Below are positions 28,612 through 39,502 of a stretch of 64,000 nt of DNA, one piece after another. The stretch covers positions 1,466,451-1,530,450 of the forward strand of contig NZ_CM020866.1 of the NCBI RefSeq assembly GCF_009866525.1. The letters are read 5' to 3'. This stretch comes from Spiroplasma poulsonii. GTDB lineage: Bacteria; Bacillota_I; Bacilli_A; Mycoplasmatales; Mycoplasmataceae. The translations under genes and the position numbers were made by a program. The notes under the pieces are model-generated. The model saw only the letters and a list, made by a program, of their open reading frames with translations, ran no database searches and had not been told where the DNA came from. Every line of letters starts with the position of its first letter. The first letter of the stretch is position 1.

Positions 28612-29307
28612 ATTTTGCTCAATTTCAAACATTTCTTTTGTATAATTAAAAACACTGCCATATTTTTTAACAACTTTTGTAACTGGTAAATCGGCTTTAA
28701 TTTCACCAGCAGCTAAATAAATGATGCGATCACAAAACCATTCAATTTCTTCCATATTATGTGAAACTAAAACCATTGCTCACTGGTTAGTAATAATGTT
28801 TTGTTCTAAAAACTAAAAAATAACTTCTTTAACGGCAATATCTAACCCCGTTGAAACTTCATCTAAAATTACTAATTGGGGTTGGTGGATAACGGATAAT
28901 AAAATATTTAATCGTTGTTGTTGACCACCCGGTAATTTAGCAATATTCTTTTTCATTACAGTTGTTAATTGATAAGTTTTTAATAGCTCTTTAATTTCAC
29001 TGGCGGTTAGATTTAATTTAAAAGTATCACAGTAATATTTAATCATATCCAATTGTGTTAACCTCGGCGGATACTGTGAGTTTTGAAATTGGATTCCAAT
29101 TGTTACCTCTTGATGATAAATAATTTCACCACTACTAGGTTTTCTTACCCCAGCAATAATCTCACTTAAGGTTGTTTTTCCACTTCCATTAGCACCAATT
29201 AAGCCAATTTTTTCATGTTGGTGAATTGTAAAATTAATATCTTTTAAAACATATTTTTGATGATATTTTTTACTGACCGCCTTTACTTCTAAAATAACTT
29301 CTGCCAT
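28594..29307 (-). pseudogene. ABC transporter ATP-binding protein with an in-frame TAG
   Basis: 237 codons. Walker A LIGANGSGKTT, signature LPGGQQQRLNIL, Walker B LVILDEVSTGLD, and the H-loop VLVSHNMEEIE. An in-frame TAG at 28813-28815 lies between the Walker B/D-loop segment and the switch His; one C-to-T change from CAG (Gln) explains it. TAG is a true stop in mollicutes. The truncated product (about 164 residues) would lack the H-loop. No permease gene is adjacent. Confidence 0.8.
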
Positions 29308-29492
29308 AATTTTTTCCTTTAACAATTGTAATTAAACTCTTTTTTATTCTACCATTAAATCTTAGCGAAGCTTATTTTTAGGACAATTTATAATTTATAA
29401 AGAAAAAAATAGCAATTTACCAAACTTTACCACTTTTATAAAAAAATAATTAAATAATTGCCTATCACAAAAAAAGACAATATAATTAAGAT

Positions 29493-29511
29493 GGGAAAAA
29501 TAGTTTTTCCC
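29493..29511. other. Perfect hairpin in a gene-free gap
   Basis: GGGAAAAA-TAG-TTTTTCCC within the 328-bp gap between the ABC ATPase and fruK. No supported gene in the gap. Possibly a remnant terminator or small-RNA end. Confidence 0.35.
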
Positions 29512-29602
29512 AAACTGTCTGCCAATTTTTTGGTACACTGATTGATAGAATTGTAAGTACAATAAGTAACGTAACATAGTCATAGCGATATATACATAAA
29601 AT

Positions 29603-29638
29603 AAAAAAAATGATATTTTAAAAAATATCATTTTTTTT
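29603..29638 (-). terminator. Terminator of fruK
   Basis: Stem AAAATGATATTTT / AAAATATCATTTT with T8, overlapping the fruK stop. Confidence 0.8.
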
Positions 29639-30578
29639 ATTTAAAAATTGTAATTGTAATTTGTGGTTTTAAACTTTCAACCAATTCACGAGAAGCAATC
29701 CCCGGACTAAAAGCAGTTGCTGAACCCGCACAAATTCCCATTAACAATGCCGCTTGATAATCCTTTGTTGCTAAATAAGTACCAACAAAACCAGCAACCA
29801 TTGAATCACCAGTTCCAACTGAATTAACTAACTGTCCTGTTGCTGTATTTGCTAAGTAAACATCATGTTTTGTTATTAAAATACTCCCATCTTTGCCACT
29901 ACTAATTAAAACATTTTGCGCACCTTGCGCACGAAGCTTTTGGCCTAGTGCAACAATTGCTGTTACTTGCTTAAAGTCGTAATTTGTTCCAAACAATTCA
30001 TTTAATTCCGCTAAATTTGGTTTAATTAAAAATGGTTTTGTTGCTAAAGTTGATAATAATGCATCTTTTGTTGCATCAACAACAAATGAGATTTGATGGT
30101 CATAACAATAAGTACTAATGATTTGATAAAGATTATGATCACAATGCTGTGGTAATGAACCAGAAATAATTAAACAATCATTTTTTGTTACTTTTGCTTT
30201 AATTAAGGTTAAAATTGTGGTAACATCGGCATCTGTTATTGCAAAAGCAACCCCATTTAATTCTGTTTCTTGCTTAGTTTCTAAACTTTTAATTTTCATA
30301 TTCGTACGGGTTTTACCACTAACTTCATGAAAATAAGTCGGCACTTGTTGCTCTGTTAAATAATGTTCAAACATTTCCTTGTTATCACGACCCAAAAATC
30401 CTAACGCCGTTGTTGGATAACCTAAGTGTTGTAACATAACAGCAACATTAATTCCTTTACCACCAATGACATCATATTCCCCAACTGCTTTATTTGTTTC
30501 GCCTAACTGAAAATTAGGAACTTCAATAATTTTTATAGTTGTTCCTGTTTTCTTTACGATTGCTTCATATATTACAAC
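29637..30578 (-). CDS. fruK: 1-phosphofructokinase; start not clear
   Basis: PfkB-family kinase: YDVIGGKGINVAVMLQHLGYPT (substrate-binding Gly motif) and VNSVGTGDSMVAGFVG (ATP/anion-hole signature with catalytic Asp). The frame is open upstream, but no ATG, GTG or TTG lies in frame before Met at 30437, which is after the first motif. The family's N-terminal 'MIYT.T.NPA.D' is replaced by VIYEAIVKKTGTTIKIIEVPNFQLG. So the 5' end looks altered, or translation starts at ATT/ATA. It converts fructose-1-P to fructose-1,6-bisphosphate. It belongs to the fru operon, but fruA is dead and an IS sits just upstream. Confidence 0.7.
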   Translation of the reverse strand, partial: VVIYEAIVKKTGTTIKIIEVPNFQLGETNKAVGEYDVIGGKGINVAVMLQHLGYPTTALGFLGRDNKEMFEHYLTEQQVPTYFHEVSGKTRTNMKIKSLETKQETELNGVAFAITDADVTTILTLIKAKVTKNDCLIISGSLPQHCDHNLYQIISTYCYDHQISFVVDATKDALLSTLATKPFLIKPNLAELNELFGTNYDFKQVTAIVALGQKLRAQGAQNVLISSGKDGSILITKHDVYLANTATGQLVNSVGTGDSMVAGFVGTYLATKDYQAALLMGICAGSATAFSPGIASRELVESLKPQITITIFK

Positions 30579-30591
30579 ATTTTTATATATT

Positions 30592-31658
30592 AGACTTCTT
30601 GCATTACTTGTTAAAAAATTGCAAATATTTGTAAAAAAGATACTAATAGAAAAATATAATTTTAATTAATTATGTTTTTTATTTAAAAATTTAATATTTT
30701 TCCACAACGAAAAATTAATTTATTATTTAAATTATTTAATTTTAAATAAATATTTTATGTTAAATATAATAATTGTAAATTATAAATTGAGGCAATTAAA
30801 TTAAATCTTAAACCAAATCTTTTTCTTCGATTACGATATTTTTCTGTAATAATTTTAAATTTTTTAAGAATAGCAAAAATATTTTCAATAATAATTCTCA
30901 TTTTTGAAACTAGTCTATTATATTGCTTTTGTTCTTTGTTTAAAGGGTTTTTCTTTGTTTTCTTTGTAGGTATTAGAACATTATTGTGATTTTTTTGTAT
31001 TCCTTGATAACCACTATCAACTATTAATTTGGTATTTTTTAAAATTGGGATTTTTGATTCTTTAAATAAAGCATAATCATGTTTTTTTCCGAGCGAAAAA
31101 CTTGTTGCAATAATTTTTTTGGTTTCTTGTTCGATAATTACTTGTGTTTTGATCGTGTGTTTTTTCTTTTTACCAGAATAAGATTGTTTTTGTCTTTTTT
31201 TGGGCGTTGGATTGGAGTTTCGGTAGCATCAATAATAATAGTTTTATCATTAAAATAATCATTTATTAGTGCTTTTTTACCAGCAAGTTGTTGAAAATCA
31301 GAGTTTTTAATTAAAATATCTTCAATTCACTTAATATTACGATAACAATTAGCCTCACTAATATCAAAACTTTTACCAAGATGAAAATAAGTCTGATATT
31401 CTCTTCAATATAATAAAGTCATCAATAATCTATTTTCTAATGATAATTTATTAGTTTTACCACCTTTTTTAAATTTTTCTATTTCAGCAACTTTTAAAAT
31501 ATCTAACATTTTATTAAAAGTGGATTTTTTTATTCCTGTTAATCTTAACCATTCTCTATCATTAAGAGTATTAAATTTATTATTGTTCATATTTTTATGT
31601 CCTCATAAATTATATTTTATAATAATATTTTAATAAAAAGGGGTATCGCAAGAAGTCT
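30592..31658 (-). mobile_element. IS5-type insertion sequence, copy 2 (between fruA and fruK)
   Basis: 1067 bp, same ends as copy 1, with a 3-bp ATT duplication on both sides (30589-30591, 31659-31661). Transposase ORF1 starts at 31590 on -, with ORF2 after the A-run slip site. It separates fruK from its operon. Confidence 0.9.
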
Positions 31659-31663
31659 ATTAT

Positions 31664-31685
31664 AAAAACCCAAATTATTGGGTTT
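31664..31685 (-). terminator. Terminator-like hairpin after fruA
   Basis: Stem AAACCCAA / TTGGGTTT with loop ATTA and a short T run on the - strand, 13 bp after the fruA stop. Confidence 0.65.
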
Positions 31686-31697
31686 CTACTAATAAAT

Positions 31698-33766
31698 TTA
31701 ACTTGCTAACGTAATTTTTTTCGCTTTTAAGGCATGCATTCTTCAAAAACCAAGAAGTAAAGCACTAATAAAGCTACCAATAATTAAGGCAACAACAGAA
31801 ATTAAAACTGCCACCCCAATTGAAGCACCATGGTTACTAATTGTAAACCAGTTTTTACCATTGTCTTGAATTTGTAATAACGGAAAGACAAAGAGAGTCC
31901 ACCGTGCGGTGCTGCTAAAGTTACTCCAAACCCACTCACAATTGCCCCAGAAACAGCACTTCCAACCATAATTGATGGAATTGTTCGTTTTGGATCTGAT
32001 GCAGCAAATGGAATAGCGCCTTCTGTAATAAAGCAAGCTGCTAAGAATCAGTTGGTATTTCCTTGTTCGACATCTTTTTTAGTTCAATATTTTTTAAACA
32101 TTCTCGTACATAATGCTAATGCTAATGGTGGTACCATTCCTGTTAACATTGCGGCGGCCATAAAGACGGTTCCCCCATTGGTTGAACGAATTCCGGCATA
32201 AACATTTTGGGTTGCATCAATTGTTAGTGTCCCAAAGACATAAGCGGCTTTATTAATTGGTCATACCATATCGGCGGCCATCATTAACCCAATAATGATT
32301 CCAATTAAAGCACTTAAATTATAATCCGCAATTGCTTTTAACCCTTCTCCTAGGCCATAGTTTAAGTAACCTAAGGGAATATTAAGGCCAAACATTAAAA
32401 CACCAGCTGCTAATGCGGTTAATACGGGAATTAAAACAATGTCACGAACCCCCCGTACTGATGGATGAAAACGAGCAAATCCTTTTTGGCACCCATAAAC
32501 AACAAAGGCAACAAGATATCCTCCAATTAAGGCCCCAAAAAATCCCGAATTAAAGTTAGAGATTGAATCGGGGAATAAACGCCCCCATGTGTTAGCTCAT
32601 CCTGTTTTAGTTGAACTATCATATAACATTCCTGGCGCATTTGCAATTAACCCCGCGGTCATCCCTGGTAATAATCCTTGGGGACCAACAATCGAGTAAC
32701 AAACATAAGCCCCCAAAATTGGGACCATCATCCCAAAAATAACTTTTCCTAAACCCGAAAATCAAGCGGCAATATCTCGGGTTATTCCAAAATTACCCCC
32801 AGTATTACCCGAATCTAATAGAAATCAAATTCCTAAAATAATTCCCCCGGCAACAACAAAGGGTAACATTCGCGATACCCCCCCAGCAGGTTTTTAGTAA
32901 CATCTTTGAATTTTTTTAAACTTAATTCTCCAACTTCATCAGCGCCACTTTTACTAACTTTTCCAACAGTTAAGCGTTTTCCAACAAGAGCATCATTTAT
33001 AACCTCTTAACCATGATAAATAACATCTTTTGTACTTGTTTCCAAATATGAAACACCATTCATTCGGTCCATCCCAGTAATTTTTTTATCAATGCAAAGG
33101 ATAACTGCTTTTGCGTTTGCAATATCCGTGGCGGTTAAAACATTTTCATTACCACCACGGCCTTGAGTCTCCACTTTAATTGTTAACCCCATTGCTTTTG
33201 CTGCTTCTTCCATTTTTTCTTTTGCCATAAAAGTATGCGCAATTCCGGTTGGACAAGCTGTAATCCCAACAACATCATAATAACCATTAGAATTTGGTTC
33301 TGTTTTATTTTCTGCTGCTGGTTCAACAAAAGCGGCAATAATATCAGCAAAACTTTTTGCAGCCCGAATTTTAACAACAACTTCAATTTTTCCTAAAAAA
33401 CTAGCAAGCTGCGCTAGTGCTTGTAAATGTTGTTCGCCCCCTTTTTCTGGGGTTGTAATCATAAAAATAACATCGACTGGTTTTTGATCTAAGCTTTGTC
33501 AATTAACCGCCTTTTTAAGGGTCATAATTGCAATTGCTGGTTTTGTAACACTACTACTTGAACAATGGGGAATTGCTAAAACATCACCAACTCCGGTTGG
33601 ACCTTATGTTTCACGTTTTTCTAACGCATTAATTAATTGTCCTTTATCAGTGACAATTTTACTATTTTCTAACGCTCCTGCTAAGGGTTTCAAAAACCGC
33701 CGTTTGATCCTTAACTGCCGTTTTTAAGAAGGTTGTTGTTTTGGTAAAATAATCAATTATCTTCAT
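31698..33766 (-). pseudogene. fruA: Fructose PTS permease EIIABC, multiply mutated
   Basis: Domains are still clear. EIIA: MKIIDYFTKTTTFLKTAVKDQ and VGDVLAIPHCSSSSV (His). EIIB: VVGITACPTGIAHTFMAKEKME (phospho-Cys) and ETQGRGG. EIIC: GGNFGITRDIAAWFSGLGKV to [21 protein letters not shown]. At least five lesions are visible: an extra C near 33685, TAA at 33604, TAA at 33007, a missing G in the run 32878-32884, and a 2-bp TC duplication near 31893. So the permease cannot be made. fruR upstream is intact. In spiroplasmas this permease supports fructose use. Confidence 0.88.
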
Positions 33767-33791
33767 AATTATTGCTACTGCTTCCTTTCTC

Positions 33792-34493
33792 TTAATTTGT
33801 AATAATTTCAACTTCTGACTGTGAAGCAAATTTTACTGATGATTTGGCGTTAAATTTTGACTTGTCAGCTAGAACATAACTTTTGCTTACACATTTAATA
33901 ACCTCCGCTTTAATCATTGCTTTTTCAGGATCAGTTGTATATAAATTCGCACCGCTAATCCCATTAACCCCTAAGAAAGCACAATCAAGGTGATACTTTT
34001 GCAAGGTGCTAACTGCTTCTCATCCAATTAAAGCCCCTGTTTGGTGCTTATACTTACCACCTAAAACATAAACATTATTAAACCCTGCTAAGGCTAGTAA
34101 TTTGACATGAAAAATGGAATTTGTAATAATAACTAAGTCATCATCTGGTCGCATTAACTTAATTAACGCTAATGTTGATGAACCAGCATCTAAATAAAGC
34201 CACATTTTTGGTTTGATTTTTTTAACTGCTTGTTGCGCAATTAAATATTTTGCTTCAGCATGGTGCTGAATCTTTTCGTTTAATTGTTCTTCTAACCGAA
34301 ATTCACGGACTTTTTGCAGTTTAACCCCACCATGAACACGCTTTAATAACCCTTGTTGTTCCATTTCTGTTAAATCCCGACATAAGGTTGTCGGTGATAA
34401 CTGTAATTTTGTAATTAAATCATTAACAAGTACTAAGTGTTGTTCATCTAAACAAGCTAAAATTTTTTCTCATCGTTGTTCTTTTAACATCAT
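33792..34493 (-). CDS. fruR: DeoR-family regulator of the fructose operon
   Basis: 233 residues. N-terminal DeoR HTH (ILACLDEQHLVLVNDLITKLQLSPTTLCRDLTEMEQQGLLKRVHGG) and C-terminal sugar-phosphate sensor (YLDAGSSTLALIKLM, VIITNSIFHVKLL, DCAFLGVNGI, VLADKSKF). It directly precedes fruA, the fruR-fruA-fruK order of S. citri, where FruR activates the operon. ATG at 34493 with AAGGATGG upstream. TGA-Trp used. Its target operon is now defective. Confidence 0.87.
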
Positions 34494-34566
34494 CTCACCA
34501 TCCTTATTATAAATCCTTTGTAACCAAAAACAACCAAAAATAACATAAAACAACCCAAAAAAACTG

Positions 34567-36423
34567 CTACTTAGTAACAGCTTTCTCAATATATGCTTCA
34601 ATCACATCTTGTTCTTTTAAATCATTATAATTCTTAATTGTTAACCCACATTCAGCACCAACTTTTGCTTCTTTAATATCATCTTTAACATATTTTAATG
34701 AGGCTAATTCACCATCATAAACAATAACCCCATCACGTAAAATACGTACTCGTGATTTACGTGGAATTACTCCATCTGTGACATGACAACCAGCAATTGT
34801 CCCAATATCAGAATGATGGAAGATTTGACGAACTTCTGCTTGCCCTAAGACTTCTTCAACCATTTCAGGATCTAACATTCCTTCAGCTGCGGCAATAATT
34901 TCTTCGGTTAACTTATAAATGATGGTATGCAAACGAATTTCCACTCCTTCATCTTCGACTTTTTTACGCACATGCGAAGTTGGACGAACATTAAAACCAA
35001 CAATAAAGGCTTGACTTGCTAATCCTAAAGTAACATCACTTTCGGAAATCGCCCCAACAGTTGCTCGTAAAACATTAATTTTAACTCCCACAATATTAAT
35101 TTTTTGTAAACTTGATTTAACTGCTTCAACTGTTCCTTGGGTGTCTGCTTTTAAAATAATATTAATTTGTTTTAATTGTCCATCTTTAATTTGTTCAGAT
35201 AAACTTTCCAACGAAAAAACTTGATTTTTATAACGCTTATTAATAGTAACCGTTGCTTTTCGTTTTAAGGCAATTTCACGGGCTAATTTTTCATCACGAA
35301 AGACCATAAAACGATCTCCCGCATTGGGAACCTCATTTAAGCCATAAATAATAACGGGTGTTGAAGGTTCCGCTGTCTTAATTTTTTTGCCACTTTCATC
35401 AGATAAATCACGAACATACCCAAAAGTACATCCTGCTACTAAAGCATCTTTAATATTTAAGGTTCCTGATTGAACTAATAAAGTTGCAACTGGTCCTAAC
35501 CCACGATCTAAATGCGATTCAATAACAGTTCCTAAGGCAAAACGATTTGGATTAGCTTTTAATTCCATTAAATCAGCCATTAGTAAAATTGTATCTAATA
35601 ACTCATCAATCCCTTGGTTTTGTTTTGCACTTCCTTTAACGTAAGAAACTGTTCCCCCCCATTCTTCAGGAGTTAAATCTTCTTGTGATAATTGCATCAT
35701 AACATTATCTAAGTTTGCTCCGACTTTGTCAATTTTATTAATAAAAACAATAATCGGCACTCCCGCTGCTTTGGCATGATCAATGGCTTCTTTCGTTTGT
35801 AACATTACACCATCATCAGCAGCAACGACTAAAACAACAATATCTGTTACCGCACTTCCACGAGCTCGCATTTGGGTAAAAGCTTCATGGCCCGGGGTAT
35901 CAACAAAAGTAATTTTTTCATTATTTTTAGTCTTAATTTGATAAGCGCCAATGTGTTGGGTGATTCCCCCATGTTCAGTACTAACAACGTTCGTATTACG
36001 AATTGTATCTAATAACGTTGTTTTCCCATGATCAACATGCCCCATAATTGTTACAATTGGGGGTCGTTTTTCTAATGATGTATCATCATCATTAACTTCA
36101 AAACTCTCAATTAAGTTTTCGTGTGTTACTGATTTTTCACGTTTAAAATCTAACCCAAACTCTAAACATAATTCCCCTAATTGGTCTTCATTTAAATAAG
36201 TATTTTGATTTAACATAATCCCTTTTGCAAAAAAGTACTTAATAATTTCACTAACGGGTTTACTAATTTTTTCCGCAAATTCAGCAATTGTTAATGTTTC
36301 GGCATAAACAAAAACCCCCTCATTAATATGCGCTTCAACTGTTTTTAATTGTGATTGAATTCGATGACGCTGATTTTTTGCTAATGATTTTTTATTTGAC
36401 TTGTTATTTTTTTGATTATTCAT
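34567..36423 (-). CDS. infB: Translation initiation factor IF-2
   Basis: 618 residues, short like other mollicute IF-2. The N-terminal IF2_N-like segment ([18 protein letters not shown]) precedes the GTPase domain at ~130: [15 protein letters not shown] (G1), DTPGHEAFT (G3), NKIDK (G4) and GSAKQNQG (G5). Domains II-IV follow to the fMet-tRNA-binding end (GSIAGCHV-like '[12 protein letters not shown]'). Last gene of the rimP-nusA-ylxR-ylxQ-infB operon, the standard bacterial order. Confidence 0.97.
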   Translation of the reverse strand: MNNQKNNKSNKKSLAKNQRHRIQSQLKTVEAHINEGVFVYAETLTIAEFAEKISKPVSEIIKYFFAKGIMLNQNTYLNEDQLGELCLEFGLDFKREKSVTHENLIESFEVNDDDTSLEKRPPIVTIMGHVDHGKTTLLDTIRNTNVVSTEHGGITQHIGAYQIKTKNNEKITFVDTPGHEAFTQMRARGSAVTDIVVLVVAADDGVMLQTKEAIDHAKAAGVPIIVFINKIDKVGANLDNVMMQLSQEDLTPEEWGGTVSYVKGSAKQNQGIDELLDTILLMADLMELKANPNRFALGTVIESHLDRGLGPVATLLVQSGTLNIKDALVAGCTFGYVRDLSDESGKKIKTAEPSTPVIIYGLNEVPNAGDRFMVFRDEKLAREIALKRKATVTINKRYKNQVFSLESLSEQIKDGQLKQINIILKADTQGTVEAVKSSLQKINIVGVKINVLRATVGAISESDVTLGLASQAFIVGFNVRPTSHVRKKVEDEGVEIRLHTIIYKLTEEIIAAAEGMLDPEMVEEVLGQAEVRQIFHHSDIGTIAGCHVTDGVIPRKSRVRILRDGVIVYDGELASLKYVKDDIKEAKVGAECGLTIKNYNDLKEQDVIEAYIEKAVTK

Positions 36424-36440
36424 CTGTCCCTCCTCCTTTT

Positions 36441-36752
36441 TTATTCTTCCTGATTTGTTAATAAAGTAAGTAAACTTTGTGCAAGATGACGATCACTAAT
36501 CCCCAGGGTTTTAACATTATCGGTTCCTAATGCTTGCTGAGTTAATGTTGGTTCAAGACATTTAAAATAAGGGATATGATAATAAAAACATTTTTGTTCA
36601 TATTTTTTTGCTTGGGTTGCTCCCCCATCAATACTATTTAACACCAAAAAAATTTTTTGTTGTTTAATTGCTGTTAATAAAAGTGCTCCTGTTACTAGTT
36701 TTCCGGCCTTTTTTGCTAAACCTAGATAACTATAACCTTTCTGCTGTAACAT
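36441..36752 (-). CDS. ylxQ: L7Ae-like ribosomal protein (YlxQ)
   Basis: 103 residues. YLGLAKKAGKLVTGALLLTAIKQQKIFLVLNSIDGGATQAKKY matches the L7Ae/L30e/YlxQ kink-turn-binding fold. The ATG at 36752 is preferred over a GTG at 36764 because GAAGGGTGAG is 7 bp upstream. Lies between ylxR and infB. Confidence 0.85.
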   Translation of the reverse strand: MLQQKGYSYLGLAKKAGKLVTGALLLTAIKQQKIFLVLNSIDGGATQAKKYEQKCFYYHIPYFKCLEPTLTQQALGTDNVKTLGISDRHLAQSLLTLLTNQEE

Positions 36753-36754
36753 TT

Positions 36755-37030
36755 TTAATCTCACCCTTCGTTAATTTCATGATATAACATATCATAAAAC
36801 TCGTCAGTTAACTTTACTTTTAAAGCACACTCTAATGCGTGATTTTTTTTTGCTTTTTCATAAATCTCTAACGTTGGTCGCAAATAGGCCCCCCGTCCAT
36901 TTGCTTTTCCCGTTGGATCAATGATGATTTCCCCAGTTGGCGTTTTCACAATCCGTACCAATTCTTTTTTTGGTAACATTTGTTGTGAAACAACACATTT
37001 TCGCAATGGCGTTTGTTTCTGGTTTACCAT
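36755..37030 (-). CDS. ylxR: YlxR family RNA-binding protein
   Basis: 91 residues. PLRKCVVSQQMLPKKELVRIV and DPTGKANGRGAYLRPTLEIYEKAKKNHALE are the DUF448 signature. The frame ends through a TGA-Trp (NEGWD) and TAA at 36755, so it stops just 3 bp from ylxQ. Acts with the nusA operon; probably an RNA-binding regulator. Confidence 0.88.
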
Positions 37031-37049
37031 TTGTATCCCTCCTAATTAA

Positions 37050-38468
37050 TTATTTATCTTGATTATAATAATCATCGTAATCATCATAATTAATTTCTTC
37101 ATCCTCATCTTGACTTTCTAATTGTTCATTTTCAAAATAAGAAATGTTTTTTTCAATTTCTTGAATTTCTTCGGCTAACACTTCTGGCGCAGCTTCCGAT
37201 AAATCATCAACTTGATATTCTTCTTCATTAAGAATCATTGTTTCTTCGGCCATTTGTTCTTCAATAATTTCAAATTCTTCAACTGGTAAATTTACTGTCA
37301 TTTCAACCGTTGGGACTGAGGTGTTTGTTAAGTATTTTCCTTTAATTTTATCTTTTAACTTAACTTGTAAAGCAGTCAATTCTTCACTTGTTAAATTTCC
37401 ATTTCATAAAATTTCAATTTGGTTTGTTAACGCTTCGCTATAACTCATAATGTTTAGTTTTCATTTTGTTAACTTCGCTACTAATTTAGCCGCACTCCCA
37501 CCTTTTCCAATTGCTAATGACAATTGTTCATCAGGAACGACAACATCAGCTTCTTTGCCCCCATCATTAGTTGTAATTGAAATTACTTTAACTGGTGATA
37601 AGGAATTAATGATAAATTGTTGACTATTGTCATCATAAATACAAATATCAATTTTTTCATCTTGTAATTCAGCAGTGACTTTATTAATTCGACTACCCCT
37701 ACTTCCGACACAAGCGCCAATGGGATCAATGTTTTCATTCGTACTATAAACAGCAATTTTACTACGGCGACCAGGGTCACGAGCAATTGCTTTGACTTCA
37801 ATTACCTGTTCAAAAATTTCAGGAATTTCACGTTCTAGTAAACTATATAAGAAATCATTACTTGTTCGTGAACCAGTAATTTGCCCGGCATTTTTTGATT
37901 TAACAATATCTTCCGCTAAAAAAGTAATTTGTTGTCCAACTTCATAATTGTCAGAAAAAATTAAATTGCGACGAGAAATGTAGGCAAATGTTCGTTCAAC
38001 TTCAACTAATAAATATTTTTCTTCTGCCGCAATAACAATTCCTGTCATCAAATGTCCTTTTTGCGCAATATATTCATCAAAAATTGAATCTTTTTCGGCT
38101 TCTTTAATTTGTTGTTTAATAATTTGACCAACTTGAAAAATTGCTAACCGTGAGAATTCTTCTGAATTAACTGGTTCATAAACTTTATCATCAACGGTAA
38201 TTTGCTCACCATATTTTGTTTTTGCTTCCTTTAAACCAATTTCTAACAAATCATCTTCAACTTTTTTAACAACTGCTAATTCTTTTTCAACTTTGATTTG
38301 ACCTGTCTTTTGATCAATATCAACAATAATTGTTGCTTCTGGATCAAAATGTTTTTCATAAGCCTTTTTAATTCCTTCTTTAATTGATTCCAAAATTAAA
38401 TTGCGACTAATTTGTTTTTCATTAACAATTTCATCAATTGCTACTAATAGTTTTGCACCATCAATCAT
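37050..38468 (-). CDS. nusA: Transcription factor NusA with acidic C-terminal extension
   Basis: 472 residues. N-terminal RNAP-binding domain, S1 domain about 130-200 (GHLMTGIVIAAEEKYLLVEVERTFAYISRRNL), KH1 (AIARDPGRRSKIAVYS, PIGACVGSRGSRINKV) and KH2 (PDEQLSLAIGKGGSAAKLVAKLT). It then continues through a TGA-Trp into a ~110-residue acidic tail rich in Glu/Asp (EEFEIIEEQMAEETMIL ... DEDEEINYDDYDDYYNQ). Pausing/antitermination factor in the cytoplasm. The acidic tail is longer than in Bacillus NusA. Confidence 0.95.
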
Positions 38469-38486
38469 ACTATAATATATCCTTTC

Positions 38487-38969
38487 TTAAAATTTAACTG
38501 CACAACGCGCCAATTTAATGTTTTGATAAGTTGTTTGTAAGGTTTTGCGAGCCCCTTTTACAAAATAAGTAACCGTTATTGTTTGTTTTTCATCAACTGC
38601 TGTTAATTCACCACTAACTGCTGTTAAATTATTAACTTTCTCAATAAATTCAAAATAAACATAACGCTTAACTTGTTGTTGCACTTCACCCCAATTTCGT
38701 AATGGTCGCTCAGCACCTGGTGTTGAGACTTCTAACAAGTATTCTTCTACAAACAAATGAAGTTCATCAACTAAATGATTAATTTCTTCACTAATAATTG
38801 TTAACCGATCTAAATCAAGCACTGTTGTTTGATCTTCAATTAATATTTGCACAACATTAGTTCCAAAATCTTGTAAGTAATTAATTGCAAATAATGTTAA
38901 ATTTTGTTTTAATAAATAATTTTCCAAAGCTGTTTTTAACTGTGCTTGCTGTTTAGTAAATTCTGCCAT
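38487..38969 (-). CDS. rimP: Ribosome maturation factor RimP
   Basis: 160 residues. TNVVQILIEDQTTVLDLDRLTIISEEINHL and EYLLEVSTPGAERPLRNWGEVQ are the RimP core; C-terminal SH3-like strand. First gene of the nusA-infB operon. Upstream sequence is mobile DNA; no polC or proS remains beside it. Confidence 0.93.
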   Translation of the reverse strand: MAEFTKQQAQLKTALENYLLKQNLTLFAINYLQDFGTNVVQILIEDQTTVLDLDRLTIISEEINHLVDELHLFVEEYLLEVSTPGAERPLRNWGEVQQQVKRYVYFEFIEKVNNLTAVSGELTAVDEKQTITVTYFVKGARKTLQTTYQNIKLARCAVKF

Positions 38970-39016
38970 GCAACACCATCCTTTCTTAAACTATCATAAT
39001 TAAAATTGTTGGCATT

Positions 39017-39045
39017 AAAGAAAGAGCACAATTGTGCTCTTTCTT
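39017..39045. terminator. Strong hairpin upstream of rimP
   Basis: Perfect stem GAAAGAGCACA/TGTGCTCTTTC with only short T tracts. It lies before the operon, so it is either the end of a lost upstream gene or a leader structure. 39046-39380 holds no gene. Confidence 0.55.
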
Positions 39046-39382
39046 CTCCTTTTTTAATTACACAATCATTATAATACTTTATTAATAAAAATGCAAATAT
39101 TTATAAGAAAAAGATAGAATAAAATATTTAATTAAATGCAAAAAATCATTAAATTTAATAATTGTAATAAAAATAAAAGAATATGAATAAGAATTTTAAA
39201 TCTCAGTATTTAATTTGCTAAACTATTTATAATGTAAAGTAAAGATGCAAGTAGGACAATTAGCCCTTATTAATTTGATAATATATCTTTTATTAAAAAA
39301 TGCAACTATTTTTTTAAATTATGTAGTTATTTCAGCACCACAAAAAATGATTTTTGTTAAAAATCTAAAATTAATAATTTAA

Positions 39383-39484
39383 TTACTGAATATTTTGTAA
39401 AAATACCTCTTTGGAGGATAATCAGCCCAAACTCGGTCGTGGTTTCTCATTAATAATTTTCATAACTTTATTAATTTCTTTTTT
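39383..39484 (-). pseudogene. C-terminal remnant of an IS30-type transposase
   Basis: About 33 codons: KEINKVMKIINEKPRPSLGW then LSSKEVFLQNIQ and TAA at 39383. The 'INEKPRPSLGW.S..EVF' ending is the conserved end of IS30 transposases (NNRPRK.LGY.TP.E.F). The rest has been deleted or displaced by the adjacent IS3-type element at 39503. Confidence 0.65.
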
Positions 39485-39502
39485 GGATGGGTTAAGATAA
39501 AT

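Noticed and set aside
29395..29631. 78-residue hydrophobic ORF on -
   Set aside because: AT-rich gap with terminators at its ends; no ribosome site and poly-Phe/Leu composition expected by chance.
37583..37801. 72-residue ORF on - within nusA
   Set aside because: Off-frame shadow of the KH domains.
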